A DNA stretch of 47,102 nucleotides from Branchiostoma floridae (taxonomy: Eukaryota; Chordata; Leptocardii; Amphioxiformes; Branchiostomatidae), in contig NC_049984.1 in assembly GCF_000003815.2 (NCBI RefSeq), positions 18,141,879-18,188,980 on the forward strand. The letters run 5' to 3'. The notes beneath the pieces were generated by a model that saw only the letters and a list, made by a program, of their open reading frames with translations, was not told the origin of the DNA and did not search any database. Of the stretch, positions 22,385 through 33,620 are shown piece after piece. A program made the position numbers and the translations under genes. The stretch's first letter is position 1. Each line of letters starts with the position of its first letter.

Positions 22385-22530
22385 TTAATGACTATTGTGT
22401 GTGTAAAACACAACTTGCACGGCGACCTTAATCTCACATATCGCTCAACGAATTTCATAGGTACAAAACTCGAATCTTTTCATGTTTTGTGTGTCTTGTT
22501 ACTTTTCTTAATAATACCCCGCTTTTAAAT
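22385..22530. mobile_element. MITE relic
   Basis: ATATCGCTCAACGAATTTCA, then TTTTGTGTGTCTTGTT, matches the interior of the elements at 13188-13405 and 36029-36273. The ends are not preserved. Confidence 0.35.
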
Positions 22531-22814
22531 ATTGCATGACGTTTTGATTTGGAAGTTGAAAGTTACACAATTCCAATTAAGTTCACAGCAGGGTCATCGT
22601 TTTAGTGGGATGGGGACCTATTAAAAGCTCATTTAAGATCAACATGGGTACCATAGTGCCAACAGCAGCACCGTTAATGGACAGCTGGTCCTGACCCCGG
22701 CTATTCGTCGGCAGTAAGTAACATTAACTCTGGCAGGTTTGGGATTTAGCGGGGATTCTCTAGTCAGCACGAGATGCATGGCAGGGATTGACGGGTTATG
22801 ACATAACGGAATAT

Positions 22815-24024
22815 TAATTCTCTTCGCCAAGAAGAGTATGTTATTGCTGACTTGGGTCTGTATGTAGGTCAACAGCAAATAACTCCAGAAATTGTGGATG
22901 GAACTTTGTGATTTTTGGTAGGTGTGTAGCGGTTGTCAAAAGGAATCCCAAGTTAGAAAACGGTTTACCTGGCGTTTTCCTACGGTACTGCAGCAAGATT
23001 GGTATGTTTTGGGGTTTGTTTTGGGCAGCATAAGTCAAAATGCAGCTGGGCGATTTTCACGAAACTTGGTAGGTGTGTAGCGGTTTTGGAGAGGAAGGTT
23101 AAGTGCGAAAATGGTTTACCTGGCTCTTACCTACGGTACTATAGCGGGATTTTTATGTAAGTGCGTTTGTCTGTATGCAAGATAACTCGAGAACCCTTGA
23201 ACGGATCCTGATGATATTTGGTAGGTGGGTGGGTGTCAGGAAAACGAAGGTCAAGTTCGATAATGGGCCCTCTAGTGGCTGCCTAAGGTACTGCAGCAAA
23301 ACTTTTAAATTATACACTTCGTGTTCTGGACAGGCTATGGTCATGATTTTTGAGTGGTAGATAGCCCTTGAGACAGTGCTGTGAGTTTGGACCCCCTAGC
23401 GGCTTTTTGGGAACTGCAGGCACCGATTTCCTTTCAAACTTTGGACGAGAATAACTCAAGAACGTGTTGACGGATCATCAGGATTTTTGGTATGTAGATA
23501 GAATGAGTGATGACTTACATGATGTAATGCTAATTATTAAAATCAACAGCTAATTTGCATAATTAATGAGGAAAGTACAGAAATCCACTGAATTCCATGA
23601 TAGGACTTTCAAACTTGTTTGCATTGTTTTTGGCTGAAAGGTACTTTAGATAATAATCTACATGGAAAGATGCATTTAGTTGTAATTAGTGGCCAATTAA
23701 CAGAAATAAACTGTTTTCTATATATATATATCTCATTTTGACCTATATCTATAGACACAGCTGTTACACAGATGTTTTGCTGGAGGAGCTTGTGAGCTGG
23801 ACGCTGTTACACTGGGGACAAACCTCTGGAAGGCATGAAATTTTGATTGACCAGGCATGGTACGAGGTCATCTGTGATCACAGACTTGTTTTGAGGAGCA
23901 TTTCTGGCTTTGTGAGGGTCACAGTTCATGCTACTATTTAGTAATACATGCATAAGACCTTAAACTTAAAGTCTTAAATAAAGGCATGATTATTTGGCGA
24001 AGAGATGTGTTTGTCGAACTCTAG
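22815..24024 (+). mobile_element. Helentron-like relic (copy B)
   Basis: Starts near TTCGCCAAGAAGAGTATGTT and ends with TTTGGCGAAGAGATGTGTTT, GTCGAA, CTCTAG then T. Inside, blocks of the form TTGGTAGGTG(T/G)GT...GGTTTACCTGG...CTACGGTACT.CAGC repeat about every 120-150 bp (near 22915, 23068, 23218). CAGCTAATTTGCATAATTAATGAGG near 23548 is shared with copy C. No helicase frame remains. Confidence 0.5.
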
Positions 24025-24137
24025 TTAAATCTGGTTTTATCATGACAGTCTGAGGAATACAAGGAAATAAAACATAACCTTCATGACATTTCATGGAGGT
24101 AATTAAATAAATATGACTATTAATAACGCGTGGCGTA

Positions 24138-24193
24138 ATCAGCAGCGCGGTTGGCTCAGGACCTAGCGGTCCGGGGTTCGAATCCTGCTGTTT
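24138..24193 (+). mobile_element. tRNA-derived SINE head
   Basis: AGCAGCGCGGTTGGCTCAGG followed by CCTAGCGGTCCGG and box B GGTTCGAATCC. It runs straight into the ACT microsatellite, so the body has been lost or replaced. Too short and unpaired for a functional tRNA. Confidence 0.5.
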
Positions 24194-24292
24194 CACTACT
24201 ACTATTACTACTACTATTACTACTACTACTATTACTACTACTATTACTACTACTGCTACTACTTCTACTACTACTACTGCTACTACTACTAT
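24194..24292. repeat. Microsatellite (ACT/ATT)n
   Basis: About 33 triplet units, mostly ACT with interspersed ATT and GCT. It gives poly-Ser or poly-Val frames on the other strand, which are artefacts. Confidence 0.95.
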
Positions 24293-24380
24293 CATTAATC
24301 TCAAAGTAGAAAGAAATAGCAAAAACAATCATATTTGATATCCTGTAGGTTGCCATGACGATGATTTGATTTACTTTCTT

Positions 24381-24497
24381 CATATCATATCATATCATAT
24401 CATATCATATCATATCATATCATATCATATCATATCATATCATATCATATCATATCATATCATATCATATCATATCATATCATATCATATCATATCA
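24381..24497. repeat. Microsatellite (CATAT)n
   Basis: About 23 near-perfect 5-bp units, followed by a short TA run at 24517-24530. Confidence 0.95.
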
Positions 24498-24746
24498 CAA
24501 TATGAAAGTCATTGTAATATATATATATATTTTATATTTCACTTCAGTTTCTTTTTGTATCTGAAACGTGACCGCCTTTGCGGCGATATATGTACCGGGT
24601 TGAATAAGGAATAATTAATAATCGCTCAATAGCCAAGATGTGACGGAAGTGCGAGGTAGGATCTCTCACGGGAAAAGGGTCTAAATATAAGAACATGATG
24701 ATGGTAGTCGTAAATTTGATGAGTTTTAGATACTGCAGTCATAATA

Positions 24747-25557
24747 CCCCCTTCACAATAGGCGCGATTCGATCGGAAGACTAGTTTACGAACTCTGATT
24801 GACATTTTCGTGAGTAAGACGTCCGGTGTTCTCACGATCATCTTGCGATTTTTAGGGATCGCCGGCAGTTTCCAGGAGTCTTACGACGGTCGCGGTGCAG
24901 CGAAACATGTTCTTAACATATGCGACTAGTCGAAGGAAATCTCCAAAATCGCACAGCTGTTACCGAGTCGCAGATTGTGCGTACAAATCGTGCGTACCTT
25001 GTAAGGGTATCGGTCAATAGTCTTGCGTCAATCCAACGATTGAAGACCGATAGGCGAGCAAAGACATAGTTATTAATCATCGAGCGTAAATCGGATGGCG
25101 AACGCCCGTCAGTTGGGCAACGTTCGGGCGACGTTCGTCCGACTTCCGTTTGTTTACAAATATTGAATTTATGGGAATGCGAGGGTAATTCTAACATTGT
25201 GGCCGATGTGGCAGTATGTAGACTGGCTTTGTGACACACTTTCTTTTCTGGCGTCATTTCTATTATGCCCGCGCATTCCATTCATTGTTTAAAAAGATTA
25301 CGACAACAAAATAAGCAACATTTATTGATCTCTTGCCTTTTTTTAGGAACGTTTTGTGTTACCTTGTCCGCGTGCAAGAGGTCATGGGAGGTTTATTATC
25401 ATAGATTTATTCACCGTCGATCTCACGAGCCTCGCGTATATGTGAGGGGGACAGTTTTGAGGCGAAAAATACGCAAGACCATCTTAAGATCTTAAAATCA
25501 GCCGACCTTCCTGCGATCGCGAAGAACGTCCGAAGATCGTATATAATGTGAAGGGGG
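24747..25557. mobile_element. MITE with CCCCCTTCACA termini, TA flanks
   Basis: Left end CCCCCTTCACAATAGGCGCG; right end is the inverse CCCCCTTCACATTATA. Both are flanked by TA. Subterminal CGATCGGAAGAC / GTCCGAAGATCG match in inverse. At 811 bp it is the longest member of the family seen at 10249 and 25998. No transposase frame. Confidence 0.65.
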
Positions 25558-25997
25558 TATAAGCAACGTACAGCTTGCCAATTACCTAGTGTATTATGAC
25601 TGGGGGCTGTTTTTTTCTGCATAAACGTCTGATTGTAAATTAAAAAGCTGTGCAATCGTACTATAATACCTGAAGTTTAAATCACTGGATAAACATATTA
25701 CACATTTTTGATGCGTGTAAAGTAAAAAGGCCCATACGGCTAATCTGAATTTGTTATCTATAGCACCTATTAAAGTGTCCAACACAACTTTGTAGCATGG
25801 CGACGATTGATGATACACCAATGGACCCAGATAGTTAGGTCATACCGACTTTATTTTATGGATGACATCCTCTGGACACCCCAAAACTAATGCGCGCGGG
25901 TGAAAAAAGAAAACTCCAGCAAAAATGCTGCTGAGCCTCAGGAATAAACATCCAGACAATTTTCCCAGGCTTGGTTTGTGTTGTACTCACCTTTATA

Positions 25998-26225
25998 CCC
26001 CTGTCACATTTGGCGAAAATCGATCGGACGACGATTCTGCAGCAATCGCCCGAGCCTCGCGTATGATAATAACTTTGTTGCACAACAATTTTACAAGGTA
26101 CAAAGTATGGCTTATATGTGACAGGGACGGTTTTCAGGTGAAAAATACGTGCAACCCTCTGTCGATCTTAAATATGGCCGATCTTCCATCGATACGCCCG
26201 AAGGTCGTGGACAATGTGACAGGGG
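25998..26225. mobile_element. MITE with CCCCTGTCACATT termini
   Basis: Ends CCCCTGTCACATTTGGCG and inverse, 228 bp, flanked by TATA/TATAA. Inner GAAAATCGATCGGACGACG matches the element at 10249. It interrupts otherwise featureless DNA. Confidence 0.7.
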
Positions 26226-26517
26226 TATAAGTAAATCTGTAAGAGATGTTCGTCGCCATTTCTACTATGTTGCCATTCTTGTTTAAAGATGGAACAAGGG
26301 CGATGCGGCTCCATGTGCCCCTTTACCTCGGAGAGCATATCCTCTTGCAAAGATGCATTCTTATTGACCATGTATGTTGTATTGTGTAACATGTGGCCAA
26401 AGTTGTGTTGAGAATCTAAAACATATTAACCAGTTAAGTTATTTATCATATAGAAGCATCCTTTCTTGGGCGGTTTTGCTCTCAACAAGCAACATGTTAT
26501 TGAAACATAAATAAAAT

Positions 26518-26795
26518 TGTTTTTTATGTTGTTTTAACATGAAGTCTACTGGAGTATTAATGAAATCTATTTGATCTGTGTTAATGTTGATTTAATATAA
26601 AGTCTACTGGAACATTGACAAAAAAATCTATTTGATCTGTGTTTTTAGATGTTTTAACATCTGGAATATTAATAAAAAACTATTTGATCTGTGTTTATAC
26701 TGTTTTAACTTAAAGTTTACTGGGATGTTGATAAAATATATTTGATCTGTGTTTCATGTTGTTTTTAAATGAAATCTGCTGGAATACATGATAGG
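26518..26795. repeat. Tandem repeat, 52-61 bp, about five units
   Basis: The landmark CTATTTGATCTGTG ends at 26580, 26641, 26693 and 26751 (ATATTTGATCTGTG in the last), with GTTTTAACATGAAGTCTACTGG before it. The units have drifted in length. Non-coding. Confidence 0.85.
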
Positions 26796-27864
26796 GGCTG
26801 TAACTTCAAATCAACAATGTCAAAGGTTTATCAAAATGTCTGCTGGTATTCATATTTGCATTATTAACGTAAAAACTTCTCCCCCACAAACTTTGCTCAA
26901 ATCAATAAAATGCCAATAGACAACTCGTACGGACTTGAATATGCCCACTCATGTAGGTGAATGTCACTTCCTATCATTTATGAACTAAGCATTCATATTT
27001 TACACTGTGTCAATTTATTGAGCGATTGTGTTGTACAACACTGGTCTTCAAGCGATAGATGAGTCTATAAAAGAGATAAGATGACTGGAAGTAAGAGGAC
27101 GTGAAGAATTGGGGCACAGAAGTTCTAGTCCCGAAAGTCGTGACCTGGTTGTGTCACGTAGACCGGTGGGTCACTTTTATTGCCTAAGAAAATCTCACTA
27201 ATGGACTCCTTATCGTGAAAGAAGATTTAAACATTATTATCATATAGCCAGATGGAGTTAGCCAATCAGAGGCCCCCATTTCCCATGGGTTATCAGGCAG
27301 TAACCTCAAAAGTGGTCGGTTATTCTAATAACCGACCACTTTTTGGACCGCACCATTATACAGGGGACAGTCATGAATTTTTTTTGTACTGTTGTTTGTG
27401 TGTAAACCATGCATAACTGTCAAAAATATTATGATTGATTGGTTATGTTAATTGGGGCTCCACATGGGGAATATAGGGATACTTGAAAAGGAATTATGCT
27501 GATTTTACACATTTTCATTATGGCTTTCTAACGTGATTAAGCCGGTACCTTCCTAAATCACTTCATATATACGTACTTTGTCGTGCCCAAGTGAAAAGGC
27601 TCTGCATGGGGGGTACCAGGACTCCACTTAATACATGTAGTTTGTATTGCAAATAAGCCACATGTTGATGCTGATATGCTATCTCACAAACAGATGATTA
27701 GTTAAAATTATTAGTTAAATGATGATGATGAAATAGTTTAATGTTTGTATTATATATAGACCCTATTGTACAATATATATATTGCAAATGTATTTTTATG
27801 TAATGTATTAAAGTGTTTATTTGTTATAAAGGAATTTGTGTGAAATAACTGTCAGTTGGATAGG
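26796..27864. other. Intergenic stretch with one hairpin
   Basis: Apart from a 16-bp-arm hairpin at 27308-27343 (AAAAGTGGTCGGTTAT and its inverse, 4-nt loop), which is probably the core of a small foldback element, nothing is recognised. Confidence 0.4.
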
Positions 27865-27865
27865 C

Positions 27866-28133
27866 TATATGATAATAACGTTAATGCCCCGCCTTATCCT
27901 CGGTGTATATGGTGAGATAATCCCTNNNNNNNNNNNNNNNNNNNNNNNNNNNNNNNNNNNNNNNNNNNNNNNNNNNNNNNNNNNNNNNNNNNNNNNNNNN
28001 NNNNNNNNNNNNNNNNNNNNNNNNNNNNNNNNNNNNNNNNNNNNNNNNNNNNNNNNNNNNNNNNNNNNNNNNNNNNNNNNNNNNNNNNNNATTATCTCAC
28101 CATATACACCTCGGGGCGGGGCATTAACCCTTT
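27866..28133. mobile_element. Foldback element split by an assembly gap
   Basis: The left arm, GTTAATGCCCCGCC then CGGTGTATATGGTGAGATAAT, is mirrored by the inverse sequence beginning right after the gap at 28091. The 165-N gap at 27926-28090 therefore sits at the centre of an inverted repeat. The unresolved bases are probably the loop or interior of a MITE. Confidence 0.7.
27926..28090. other. Assembly gap, 165 N
   Basis: 165 N, suggesting a mate-pair-sized estimate rather than the default 100 used at the other two gaps. Confidence 0.95.
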
Positions 28134-28263
28134 ATTATTTCATGGTCGATGAAATAAGCCCCTTTCGTATACATCGTCATAGTCTTTCCTTCAACCGAAA
28201 ACCAAACGCATGAGGGTTTTCAAGTAAGTAGGACTATGACAATTCTATGACAAGAATGAACTA

Positions 28264-28521
28264 GCACGACAATTGTCAAGATAAATATTGCATACAAAAA
28301 TGCTACTTTCTACAACACAGTGTCTTTGGCACGACCGATGGGTCTGCTAAGGTAACACATATGTATGTGACATTTCAGAAATTGGAAATGGACGGCTGGG
28401 CATGGTCATGCAACCATGCCGAAGTGTACGTGTGTGTTTGTGCTAATCACACAGCACATGGAAGACATTGCAAAAACGAGCTAGCATTCAGAGACTATAT
28501 GGTAATGATTGCCCGCTAAAG
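28264..28521 (+). CDS. Weak Cys-rich exon candidate, EGF-like end
   Basis: An open plus-strand stretch of about 85 codons. After a plausible acceptor (ACATTTCAG, 28380) it reads EMDGWAWSCNHAEVYVCVCA, then NHTAHGRHCK. The C-x-C-x(8)-C spacing with G.HC resembles the second half of an EGF module. A donor (ATG|GTAATG) lies near 28500. No partner exon was found. Confidence 0.2.
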
Positions 28522-30138
28522 AATGGAATGAGAGTAAAGCGGTTGAGTTGACCTCAAACGGAGGCAAAGTGTGACGATTTTTCTCTACCTAACAATTCAA
28601 CGCAGACTTCCAAGGACTTGTTTTGTCAGCCAATGTCAGTGGGTCATCCCACCTCTTATAACTTGCTCTCGCGTAGTCGTACCAAGATGAAACTTCACAC
28701 AATGTTGCAACTGTTCAAAATGTACGAGACACTTGTGGATTCGTACGTGAAATTCTGGAATTTCGGGCTAGAAATACACATTTTGGTTAAATTGTTCAAT
28801 TCTTATTGTAACGTCTTACAGATTGTTTGTCCCTGAACGGTTGGGTCTATTCATATTGGTAGAATGCACAACAGAGAACACAAACAAAAGCGAAGATAAA
28901 CTTTTAAGTCATCAATCAGTGCCAGCAAGTTCTATTTTCTACCACAAAACACGTTAACTCCAGGGTAACCTATATTCTCAGATAGATTATTCACCGAGGT
29001 CGGCAATTTGTACTGATTTCCCCAGGGGTCTAGTAGTAGAGAATGGACAAATTATATGACTCACAGGAAAAGTACTCACCAAAAAAGTACTCAAAAAAAC
29101 TGCCGATCTTCGAAGATTCCAAACACTGCTGTCGTACGTGCAGCCAGCAGCAGACTAGGTCAGCAACAGGAGTGAGACTTTGGAGATGGTGTCTGTCTGA
29201 CGACTGTGTTACAGAAGGAAAGTCCGTCCGTCCAACAGACACCGCGCTTCAAGTCTCTCAATCTAGAAGTGCTCTGATCCGCAAAGATAGCGGCTGCGAC
29301 GGACTGATTTGACGGGACGAGAAGATAAAAAAGGTCTTGGCTTCGGTGACCCTTTTCCTATCAAGTGCCATCTATATGAGCGCGTCGTCTTTCGATTCGG
29401 CTAGGCGATATGGCTTGCAAAGCCCGTGGAAAATGCGTTAGCTGAGGAGGAAATAGTTTTTGCCATGTGACTTACGATGTTTCTGTTGTAGGACGATGCA
29501 TGCTCACCAAGAAGGATCAGTGGTGATCTCCGTTGCCATGGCAACCGCTGACGTATCCACCAATCCCAGAAGGGTACACTAATTTGTTTGCCCGGTTGGT
29601 GGACGGTGTTGGCTGCTAGCGTGATGTGATGTGCGGCTCTTATGTAAATGAGTCAATGTACAGTCAGGAAAATATGAATACATTTCAGGGGACGGAGTTT
29701 TTTTTCCTATTATTTCCTTCCGAAAGTTTTGCATTGATGCATTTAGACTTGCATTTTCTCATGCATGCAGATTTCAAAATGCACAAATCTTAACATTAAC
29801 TTGTGTTCTGGTGGTTTTATAATTTCAATGAAAGTGTAAGTCATAGTGTAAAATACGTGAAGGTGGAGACTTACATTATGTATCATGTCACAACGACCAC
29901 ACTTCATGGTAATGGCATATCATTAGATTTGGCTGCTGAGAAAGGTCCCTGCATGGAATAATTGAAATGCCAGTCTTCTCCCATTGCACGCGAATTGAAA
30001 AGTTACGTTCTTCTACTGTATTCTAGTCTGCCGTGATGCAGATTTTCAAGGACAGTTTCCAGACATGGCTGCGCATTCTGTGGATTTGATTAACCTATCG
30101 CCTACGTATACTTCAGTTTGTACGCACGTCACACATGT
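28522..30138. other. Intergenic stretch apart from the X-box cluster
   Basis: No convincing exon. Open frames near 28618, 29030 and 29043 lack homology and splice context. Confidence 0.3.
29532..29564. promoter_or_regulatory. RFX X-box, CRE-like site and CCAAT box cluster
   Basis: GTTGCCATGGCAAC (29532-29545) is a perfect inverted-repeat X-box, the high-affinity site for RFX factors. It is followed by TGACGTAT (29549-29556, half-CRE) and CCAAT (29560-29564, NF-Y). The order RFX-CREB-NFY recalls the X1-X2-Y module of MHC class II promoters, although Y is nearer here. No downstream gene could be assigned; binding is inferred from sequence only. Confidence 0.45.
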
Positions 30139-30394
30139 ATGCGTCGTGGATCGTGTGGTGCGTAAAATATATATGGCATGGATTTCGCTCCAGAACTCAG
30201 GGGCCTTAGGTTCGAATCCGCTGATATTCCACCGGTCTTGTGCCCTTGGGAAAGACACCTTACACGACGTTCCTCATTCTACTCTTGTGGAAATGAGTGC
30301 CTAGTTTCAGTTAGCGCCGTCCCTCGAATAGCACATTAAATGGAGGTCCCGTTCGAGGAGAGTCCCACCTCGAGAAAGCTAAATATCCCACCAC
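30139..30394 (+). mobile_element. tRNA-derived SINE
   Basis: A head with box B GGTTCGAATCC (about 30210) is followed by CTTGTGCCCTTGGGAAAGAC, then CCGTCCCTCGAATAGCAC and TTAAATGGAGGTCCCG. The body matches the intron 4 SINE at 4325-4715 in the opposite orientation. Confidence 0.65.
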
Positions 30395-31892
30395 ACTTAT
30401 CAAAATAGACATCCCGATAGAAAAGCCTTAAAAAACGTCAAAGAGTAGGGTGTGCGCACATTTGCTAAGGCACACATACAAACAGACACACGACTGCGTT
30501 GATAAAGATAGAGATTTGTATTATTTGCCCTTCTTTATTTTTAATATCCACATTTTAATCTAACTTTATATCGGTATCCAGTAGACGAGCAAACGACAAA
30601 TAATGCTTTACGATATACAATGGCAAAGTCAAAGATATCAATGTACATGGCAAGCAGTCTTATAACAAAGCCTTAAGTATTCCTTAAGAACGTCTTACGG
30701 AAGATCTTAAGGTGAAGGGCTGTCAGTTTCTATAGGCGTCATAGATCAATCTGTATCAGTATCGCCAGCTTATTTATGTATGGGTTGGCTCTAATCTTAT
30801 CTTGCCAGCTTAGGATGACTGCTCTTTCATCTCCAATCTTAACTTCAAAACTTTATTCTCGTATATATTCAAACCGTGGATGGAATATCATATCACGTTC
30901 ATACATGTACATTGCATTTCTATCTCCATAACATAATCAATTTGGTATTATGAATCATGTATTTGAGCGTGAAATATTTGAGTGAGCAATATCTATGCTT
31001 AAATCTGTTCACCAAATACTATAGGGAGTTTGTCTATTGGGTACATGATTTATTTCAATTGGCTAGTCCGGAAAACCTCTTTCCTTTTTGGAATTACGCC
31101 AATATTGCATAATAGTGTTTTGCTGTTCGGACTCAGTGGCGTATGTTTTAATTCTAGTTGCCACCAATGAGTAAGTTGAAAAGATCAGAAGTGTGCGCCT
31201 AAGTGCCTGTATCGGCGTTTCAAAAACTTTTTACTCTTACGGAATTCTTAAGTAAGTCCACATGGGAAGAAGAGCTACTTTGAATTCAGTCTACAGAAGA
31301 GAAAACATGTACAGTCATTAGCTAAAGCATGATGGGCTTGGCAGCACATAACCCACGTCCACAGACTTATTGATCCTTATCTAAAAGGTAAACTTGAAAC
31401 CTCTTGCAGTACACTGGTCATTTCTCTAGTTCAATGAAAGTAAAGAGAGTGGACAAGTATGTACCATGATTTACAAGTAAGCCGCTTTTCTTTCCCTAAA
31501 TATCTCGGTCGATTGCGCACAAATCCCGATATTGAGTGTAAAGGAGGGCGTTGTAATCTGAAAATAGATGCATTTGATGTAGGTCTAGAATCCGAAATTG
31601 GCTCGAGATCAATGGCAATGTCTTCGAGGATTCGTTAGCTATTTATTATCTTGTTTAGCCTTAATAGCAGCGCTCGGAACCCCATTTTCTTGTCAGACAT
31701 CTTCGTCAGACTCTCCTGATGGTCATTCGAGCGGCGCGAGCGCCATTAACCACCTCATTCCACCACTGAACATGGAATAACAGACGTAGATTTATCTGTA
31801 GTTTCCGGGTGTTCATAGAGATAGAGAGAAAACTCTGTGTAAACTTGGCAGCCGTCAGAGCTCTTTATTTTAGAACGATGCTCGTTCTGGTT
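30395..31892. other. Intergenic stretch, one weak open frame
   Basis: Mostly AT-rich DNA. At 31598-31780 (+) a 60-codon frame without ATG has a hydrophobic run (YLLSCLALIAALGTPFSC) and a hydrophilic C-terminus ending PPLNME. It would need an upstream exon to start; no acceptor is convincing. Confidence 0.25.
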
Positions 31893-32017
31893 AGCCTGGG
31901 TACCATCCTATTTCTACCGGGGCTCCTTACACTCGCTGCCCTAAAAAATGCAAGGAGCCCCGGTAGAATTAGGGAAGCGAGTGTAAGGAGCCCCGGTAGA
32001 AAGATGATACTCAGGCT
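31893..32017. mobile_element. MITE with AGCCTGGGTACCATCC termini
   Basis: The arm AGCCTGGGTACCATCC, TTCTACCGGGGCTCCTTACA is mirrored on the right over about 50 bp. The inner GCAAGGAGCCCCGGTAGAA adds a third copy of the same block. Length 125 bp, ends bordered by TA. Confidence 0.75.
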
Positions 32018-32401
32018 ACTTTCCGGTAATTTATTCATGCTGAGGCTGTACAGAACAGGATATCAAACACTAAAAATATCGAAAATTTACCTAAAATTGC
32101 GAATTTTGCATTTTTGGGCCGTAAGAGATTTTGTCAACATCAAAACAGCTGTATCGTTCAAAATAATCAATAGACCTTTGAATAAACAAAACACGAAACC
32201 ACGAGTCACGGATATCCAAGAGTTGTCTGTCATTTCGACTTTGTTGGAATGAGTGAAAATTTCTTGTTTAAAAACATTGACCTTAAACGTGTTAGGAAAA
32301 CCTGAATGTGTGACGTGATGCCTGCCTTGCATTGATATGGTTGTCTGGGCTGCATTCTAGCATCCATATATTGAACAATTTCTCTACTTGTTCGCTACGT
32401 A

Positions 32402-32855
32402 CGAGGGGCTTTCAATAAGTAATAACTCTGACCCACTTTCAGTTGTCTGATCTAGATGAAATTTTGCATGTGTAATGATTCATATCTCTATAGTTTATGT
32501 TGCAAAAAAGAGCGCACACCAAAGGAGACTTTTGATGAAATGAAAGAAACTTATGGTGATGATGCCCCGTCATATGACCTTGTAAAACGCTCCATCCTGA
32601 ATTCAAACATGGCCGGAAGTCTGTGGAAACAGCTCCCAGACCTGGTCGTCCCTCTTCTGCCATTGATGAGGCATCTGTTGGAGGACCAACCTGGGGTGTC
32701 CTACAAAAACGGTGTCCAGAGCTGCATCAAACGATGGGAGAAATGCATAACTCTAGGTGGTTCCTATGAAGAGAAAGACTAATAACTGTGCCAAGTTTCA
32801 TTAATCTCCTGCTATGGGAAATGAGTCAGAGTTATTACTTATTGAACGCCCCTCG
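32402..32855 (+). mobile_element. Internally deleted mariner element
   Basis: TIR CGAGGGGC(T/G)TTCAATAAG, continuing AATAACTCTGAC, at both ends with TA on each side (32400-32401, 32856-32857). Length 454 bp, against about 1.3 kb for an intact mariner. The remaining frame on the plus strand shows the N-terminal mariner pattern FDEMKETYGDDAPSYDLVKR, then a frameshift. A peptide in the shifted frame has PRPGRPSSAIDEASV, typical of the linker after the helix-turn-helix region. The catalytic D-D-D core is deleted. The C-terminal end is RWEKCITLGGSYEEKD, matching the usual transposase end. Inactive. Confidence 0.85.
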
Positions 32856-33059
32856 TATATGCACGCTGTGGGGAAGTTGGTGGGTGAAAGTTGACTTTTT
32901 ATCAGTCCATCACCAGCCTTATCCTTCCCCATAGACTTCAAGCAGCGATGGTTTTTTAAAAGCTTTATAGACTGATAGAAGTCATAGAACCTTGTTATTG
33001 TTATTGGTTGAGCCGACAACTCTTTCATCGCAGCCAGGGAAAAAACTTTTTACTCTCTC

Positions 33060-33620
33060 ATCGCAGCCAGCTGCAAGGGAAAACAGGTGTACAGAGGTAC
33101 ACAGGTGTACCTCTCCCTCATCCGCCCCATTCTAGAATATGGCCACGTTCTGTTGGTGAGCTGCAGTGAGGAGCAGGCAGCTAGCATGGAGAGGGTTCAG
33201 AGGCGCGCCCTCCGGATTATCTCATGCGGCGGCAGGCGCTCCGTCCCAGAACTGCCTTCCCTGAAGGAGAGGAGGGAAGCAGCTGCTGTTTCCCTGTTCA
33301 AGGCAATGCTGCACCCTGAACACCCTCTACACGACCTGGTGCCTGCCCAGAGACTGTCAGCTACTGGAAGAACACTAAGAAACAGTCAGCACATCTCAGT
33401 GCCATTTGCCAGAACGAAAAGACTGAAGCAGTCTTTCGTGCACTGTGCCCTCAGACTGTATAACAATGCTGCATAGCACATAGCGTGTATGTTTTAACGT
33501 TTTGACTATGATTGTTTAGCAAACTTATTGTACATATTGTACCCAATTCAGGGAGGCTTGTATAGCTCCCCCTGCCTATGTACTTTTGAGGAATGATAAT
33601 AAATGTTGAAAAAAATCTTG
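33060..33620 (+). mobile_element. CR1-like LINE 3' end (RT C-terminus and 3'UTR)
   Basis: An open frame to 33476 carries IRPILEYGHVLLVSCSEE, then MERVQRRALRIIS, ERREAAAVSLFKAMLHPEHP and FARTKRLKQSFVHCALRLYN, the thumb and C-terminal block of CR1/jockey-clade reverse transcriptases. A short 3'UTR with AATAAATGTTG ends near 33620. It is 5'-truncated, directly downstream of the mariner; the open frame suggests a fairly recent insertion. Confidence 0.85.

Noticed and set aside
24138-24193. Possible tRNA gene
   Set aside because: Box B is present, but the acceptor and anticodon arms do not pair and the sequence runs into a microsatellite; a SINE head fits better.
23990-24614. Poly-Ser, poly-Val and His-Ile-Ile-Ser-Tyr repeats as proteins
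   Set aside because: Translations of the ACT and CATAT microsatellites.
26518-26795. Regularly spaced repeats as a CRISPR-like array
   Set aside because: The repeats are directly adjacent with no unique spacers, unit length drifts, and the genome is eukaryotic.
27836-28213. 125-codon frame at the 165-N gap
   Set aside because: Most of it is translated N; the rest is inverted-repeat arms.
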